A stretch of DNA of 48,582 bases, from the NCBI RefSeq assembly GCF_011516735.1, contig NZ_WOSX01000026.1, forward strand, positions 1 through 48,582, in the 5' to 3' direction. Both the position numbers and the translations under genes were made by a program. How positions within the stretch are numbered: the stretch's first letter is position 1; the number at the start of each line of letters is the position of its first letter. The notes beneath the pieces are model-generated. The model was not told where the DNA came from. It was given only the letters and a program-made list of their open reading frames with translations, and made no database searches. Positions 47,358 to 48,582 of this stretch are shown here, in pieces. The stretch is from Acetobacter fallax (GTDB lineage: Bacteria > Pseudomonadota > Alphaproteobacteria > Acetobacterales > Acetobacteraceae).

Positions 47358-48182
47358 GTGTCCCTGGTTATGAAAAAGGAAAAATCTGTCAGTGCGTTGC
47401 CTCCGGCACCGTATATTGGTGGAAAAAGGAATCTGGCATCTGTTCTGACGCGGTTGATCAGCCGGATTGAGCACAGAGTTTATATTGAGCCATTTGTTGG
47501 AATGGGAGGCGTGTTTTTCCGGCGAAAAACAGCCGCTCAGGTTGAGGTCATCAACGATTACAACGGTGAGGTCGCCAACCTGTTTCGGGTGCTGCAGCGT
47601 CACCTGATCCCGCTCACGGACATGCTCCGCTGGCAGATCACGTCACGGGCGCATTTTGACCGGCTGAAGGTCACAGATCCGGTGGCACTGACTGATCTGG
47701 AACGTGCCGTGCGGTTTCTCTATCTCCAGAGGATTGCCTATGCGGGGCAGGTCCGTGGTCAGCATTTCTCGCCGGCGACGCGCAGTTCACGGTTCGACGT
47801 CAGGAAACTGGTTCCGATGCTGGAGGACGTCCACCAGCGCCTGGCCGGCGTTACGATCGAGTGTCGGCCTTATTCAGACATCCTGACGCGCTATGACCGG
47901 CCGGACGTCCTGTTCTATCTGGACCCACCCTATTTCGGGACGGAAGATTATTACGACGCACCGTTTACACCCGACGACTTCGGGCGTCTGGCGGATCTGC
48001 TGGCACATCTGAAGGGCGCATTTGTGTTGTCAATTAACGACCAGCCGGAGGTCAGAGACATCTTCAGAGCGTTTGAAGCTGTGCCTGTCGTGACCCGCTG
48101 GTCGTCTGGCACAGGGAGCGGAAAGCTACCGCTCAGAGGTGAATTAGTGATCTCAAACAGGGCTCTCACAGACCCTGTTTGA
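47358..48182 (+). CDS. D12-class N6-adenine DNA methyltransferase (Dam-like)
   Basis: 274 residues from GTG 47358 (270 from ATG 47370). SAM-binding motif I is PYIGGKRNL (18-26) with EPFVGMGGVFF (44-54); the catalytic DPPY is at 188-191 in FYLDPPYFGTEDYY; VINDYNGEVANLF also fits. This is the D12 order of motifs of Dam and phage T4-type enzymes. It methylates adenine in a short target, GATC in the best-known members, but the target is not provable here. It lies at the right end of the prophage, where Mu has mom, so it probably protects phage DNA from restriction. Confidence 0.88.
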   Translation: MSLVMKKEKSVSALPPAPYIGGKRNLASVLTRLISRIEHRVYIEPFVGMGGVFFRRKTAAQVEVINDYNGEVANLFRVLQRHLIPLTDMLRWQITSRAHFDRLKVTDPVALTDLERAVRFLYLQRIAYAGQVRGQHFSPATRSSRFDVRKLVPMLEDVHQRLAGVTIECRPYSDILTRYDRPDVLFYLDPPYFGTEDYYDAPFTPDDFGRLADLLAHLKGAFVLSINDQPEVRDIFRAFEAVPVVTRWSSGTGSGKLPLRGELVISNRALTDPV

Positions 48183-48183
48183 G
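48152..48183 (+). terminator. Hairpin at the end of the methyltransferase gene
   Basis: CTCAAACAGGG at 48152-48162, a 10-base loop, then the exact complement CCCTGTTTGAG at 48173-48183. It overlaps the stop codon and is the last strong structure before the prophage end. There is no T run, so it may stop transcription only partly or protect the 3' end of the late mRNA. Confidence 0.6.
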
Positions 48184-48253
48184 GCGTTACAGGTTCGGGT
48201 TTTGGGGTACAGAACCTTGTGTCTTTTAGTCCAAAACCAATCGGCCGCGCTCA
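48184..48253 (-). promoter_or_regulatory. Prophage right end with candidate transposase-binding site
   Basis: On the complement strand the terminus reads TGAGCG, with TTGGACTA at bases 20-27 from the end (48234-48227), exactly as at the left terminus. The broader site TTTTGGACTAAAAG resembles the second left copy at 6834. No gene lies between the methyltransferase and the end. Confidence 0.7.
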
Positions 48254-48258
48254 GCGAT
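48254..48258. repeat. 5-bp target-site duplication (right copy), GCGAT
   Basis: Second copy of the GCGAT that flanks the prophage; it directly follows the terminal CA. Confidence 0.92.
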
Positions 48259-48371
48259 ATGGATTGCGGACATGAAAGTATGAGCGCACCGGTCATATCT
48301 GGTGGCCACCCGTCGCCAGTCTTTGAGCTTTGCGACCATGTTTTCGAGCAGATGGCGCTTTTTATACAGAT

Positions 48372-48472
48372 GGAGGGTTCTAAAAACCCTCCTTTTTCGA
48401 TCACAGCAGAGTCATAACTCATTGATATTGCGCATTACACAAAAGCTTGGATAGGGGTTTTTCGAACCCTCC
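48372..48472. mobile_element. 101-bp inverted-repeat element (MITE-like) inside the IS5 transposase
   Basis: The element begins GGAGGGTTCTAAAAACCC and ends with the reverse complement of GGAGGGTTCGAAAAACCC, 17 of 18 bases alike. AGAT at 48368-48371 and at 48473-48476 is a perfect 4-bp target duplication. Removing element and one AGAT restores NWHLYKKRH in the transposase. Each terminal repeat is itself a short palindrome. The 60-base centre has no coding capacity, so it must be moved by an enzyme from elsewhere. Confidence 0.8.
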
Positions 48473-48582
48473 AGATGCCAGTTGTAAGGTGGCTTTGATT
48501 TCCGGTTCTTCTTTGGAGGAATGCAGGCGGTGATATTGCGGTCTGCGAGAGACTCTCTGATCCGGTTACTGTCATAGCCCCG

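Larger units (their letters stand above)
6685..48253 (+). mobile_element. Complete Mu-like transposable prophage (41,569 bp)
   Basis: The element begins TGAAGG and ends GCTCA, that is 5'-TG...CA-3', with 5-bp GCGAT duplications. The inverted ends share TTGGACTA at bases 20-27 from each terminus. Gene order follows Mu: repressor leftward; Ner, transposase A and target ATPase B, GemA, Mor, lysis, terminase, portal, MuF, gpG, protease, head, sheath, tube, tape measure, gpN, gpP, gp45-gp48, fibres, and a DNA-modification gene at the right end. It differs from Mu in having a LexA-like repressor, a ParB-like early gene, no separate C activator, D12 methyltransferase instead of Mom, and a GH30 tail enzyme. 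All core genes are open, so it is probably inducible. Confidence 0.95.
48254..48582 (-). pseudogene. IS5-family transposase, main C-terminal part, split by prophage and by a small inverted-repeat element
   Basis: Read on the complement strand from the window edge: RGYDSNRIRESLADRN, then ACIPPKKNRKSKPPYNWHL, interruption by a 101-bp element, then YKKRHLLENMVAKLKDWRRV, ATRYDRCAHTFMSAIHI, and then the prophage junction. The last codons and stop are at 6684-6649. The motifs ACIPPKKNR, YKKRH.LENM and KLKDWRR..TRYDRCAHTF are the hallmark of IS5-family DDE transposases, including the glutamate of the DDE triad in LLENM. The gene is interrupted twice and inactive. Its N-terminal part is outside the window. 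Confidence 0.88.

Noticed and set aside
6517..48582. tRNA gene or integrase-type att site for the prophage
   Set aside because: No tRNA-like sequence or tyrosine/serine integrase is seen; the 5-bp duplication and DDE transposase explain integration fully.
1..48582. CRISPR array
   Set aside because: No regularly spaced direct repeats were seen; the repeats found are fibronectin units in protein, inverted repeats and dispersed control elements.

Overview
The window shows a short stretch of alphaproteobacterial chromosome, most like an acetic acid bacterium (Acetobacteraceae), followed by one complete-looking Mu-like transposable prophage. The assignment rests on high-GC coding style, an IS5-family transposase remnant of the kind common in these hosts, and the protein families present. 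It is an inference from sequence and no database was consulted.

Chromosomal part (1-6684). The left edge holds the 5' end of an IS630-family transposase reading out of the window. It abuts a GntP-type permease that has lost its N-terminus. Next come a fold-type III PLP enzyme (D-threonine aldolase/DSD1 family), a RidA-family deaminase and an M81/MlrC-type metallohydrolase, which look like a small catabolic operon. After a roughly 400 bp AT-rich gap without convincing genes there is an isolated pair: an excisionase-type HTH protein and a glycine-rich phage tail-fibre protein. A remnant of an IS5-family transposase 3' end follows.

Prophage (6685-48253, 41,569 bp). Both ends can be placed to the base. 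The element starts 5'-TG, ends CA-3', is flanked by a 5-bp duplication GCGAT, and both ends carry TTGGACTA at the same offset (bases 20-27). Removing it rejoins an IS5-family transposase reading frame. Leftward, a LexA-like repressor (S24, Ser-Lys dyad) is followed by a small two-helix membrane protein and a terminator. Rightward come Ner-like, ParB-like and XRE regulators, MuA-like transposase, MuB-like ATPase, a run of small early genes, GemA, a stand-alone IS5-transposase-type DNA-binding domain, and Mor. The late region runs lysozyme, small genes, terminase, spanin-like pair, portal, MuF with an extra C-terminal domain, gpG, protease/scaffold, decoration protein, major head gpT, neck proteins, sheath, tube, frameshifted tail chaperone, tape measure, baseplate, fibres, a 1295-residue tail protein with a GH30 glycoside hydrolase and fibronectin III repeats, and a D12-class adenine methyltransferase in the place where Mu has mom.

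Right edge (48254-48582). The rest of the interrupted IS5-family transposase continues out of the window, itself interrupted by a 101-bp inverted-repeat element with a 4-bp target duplication.

The most interesting unexplained signals are: a GATAAAGCGCT-type motif that recurs in the early control region and in the gaps before the lysis, gpG, protease and baseplate genes; the GH30 tail enzyme; the MuF C-terminal domain; a structured 113-bp gap before gpG; and the orphan HTH/tail-fibre pair outside the prophage. All core Mu-like modules are present and open, so the prophage is probably functional.
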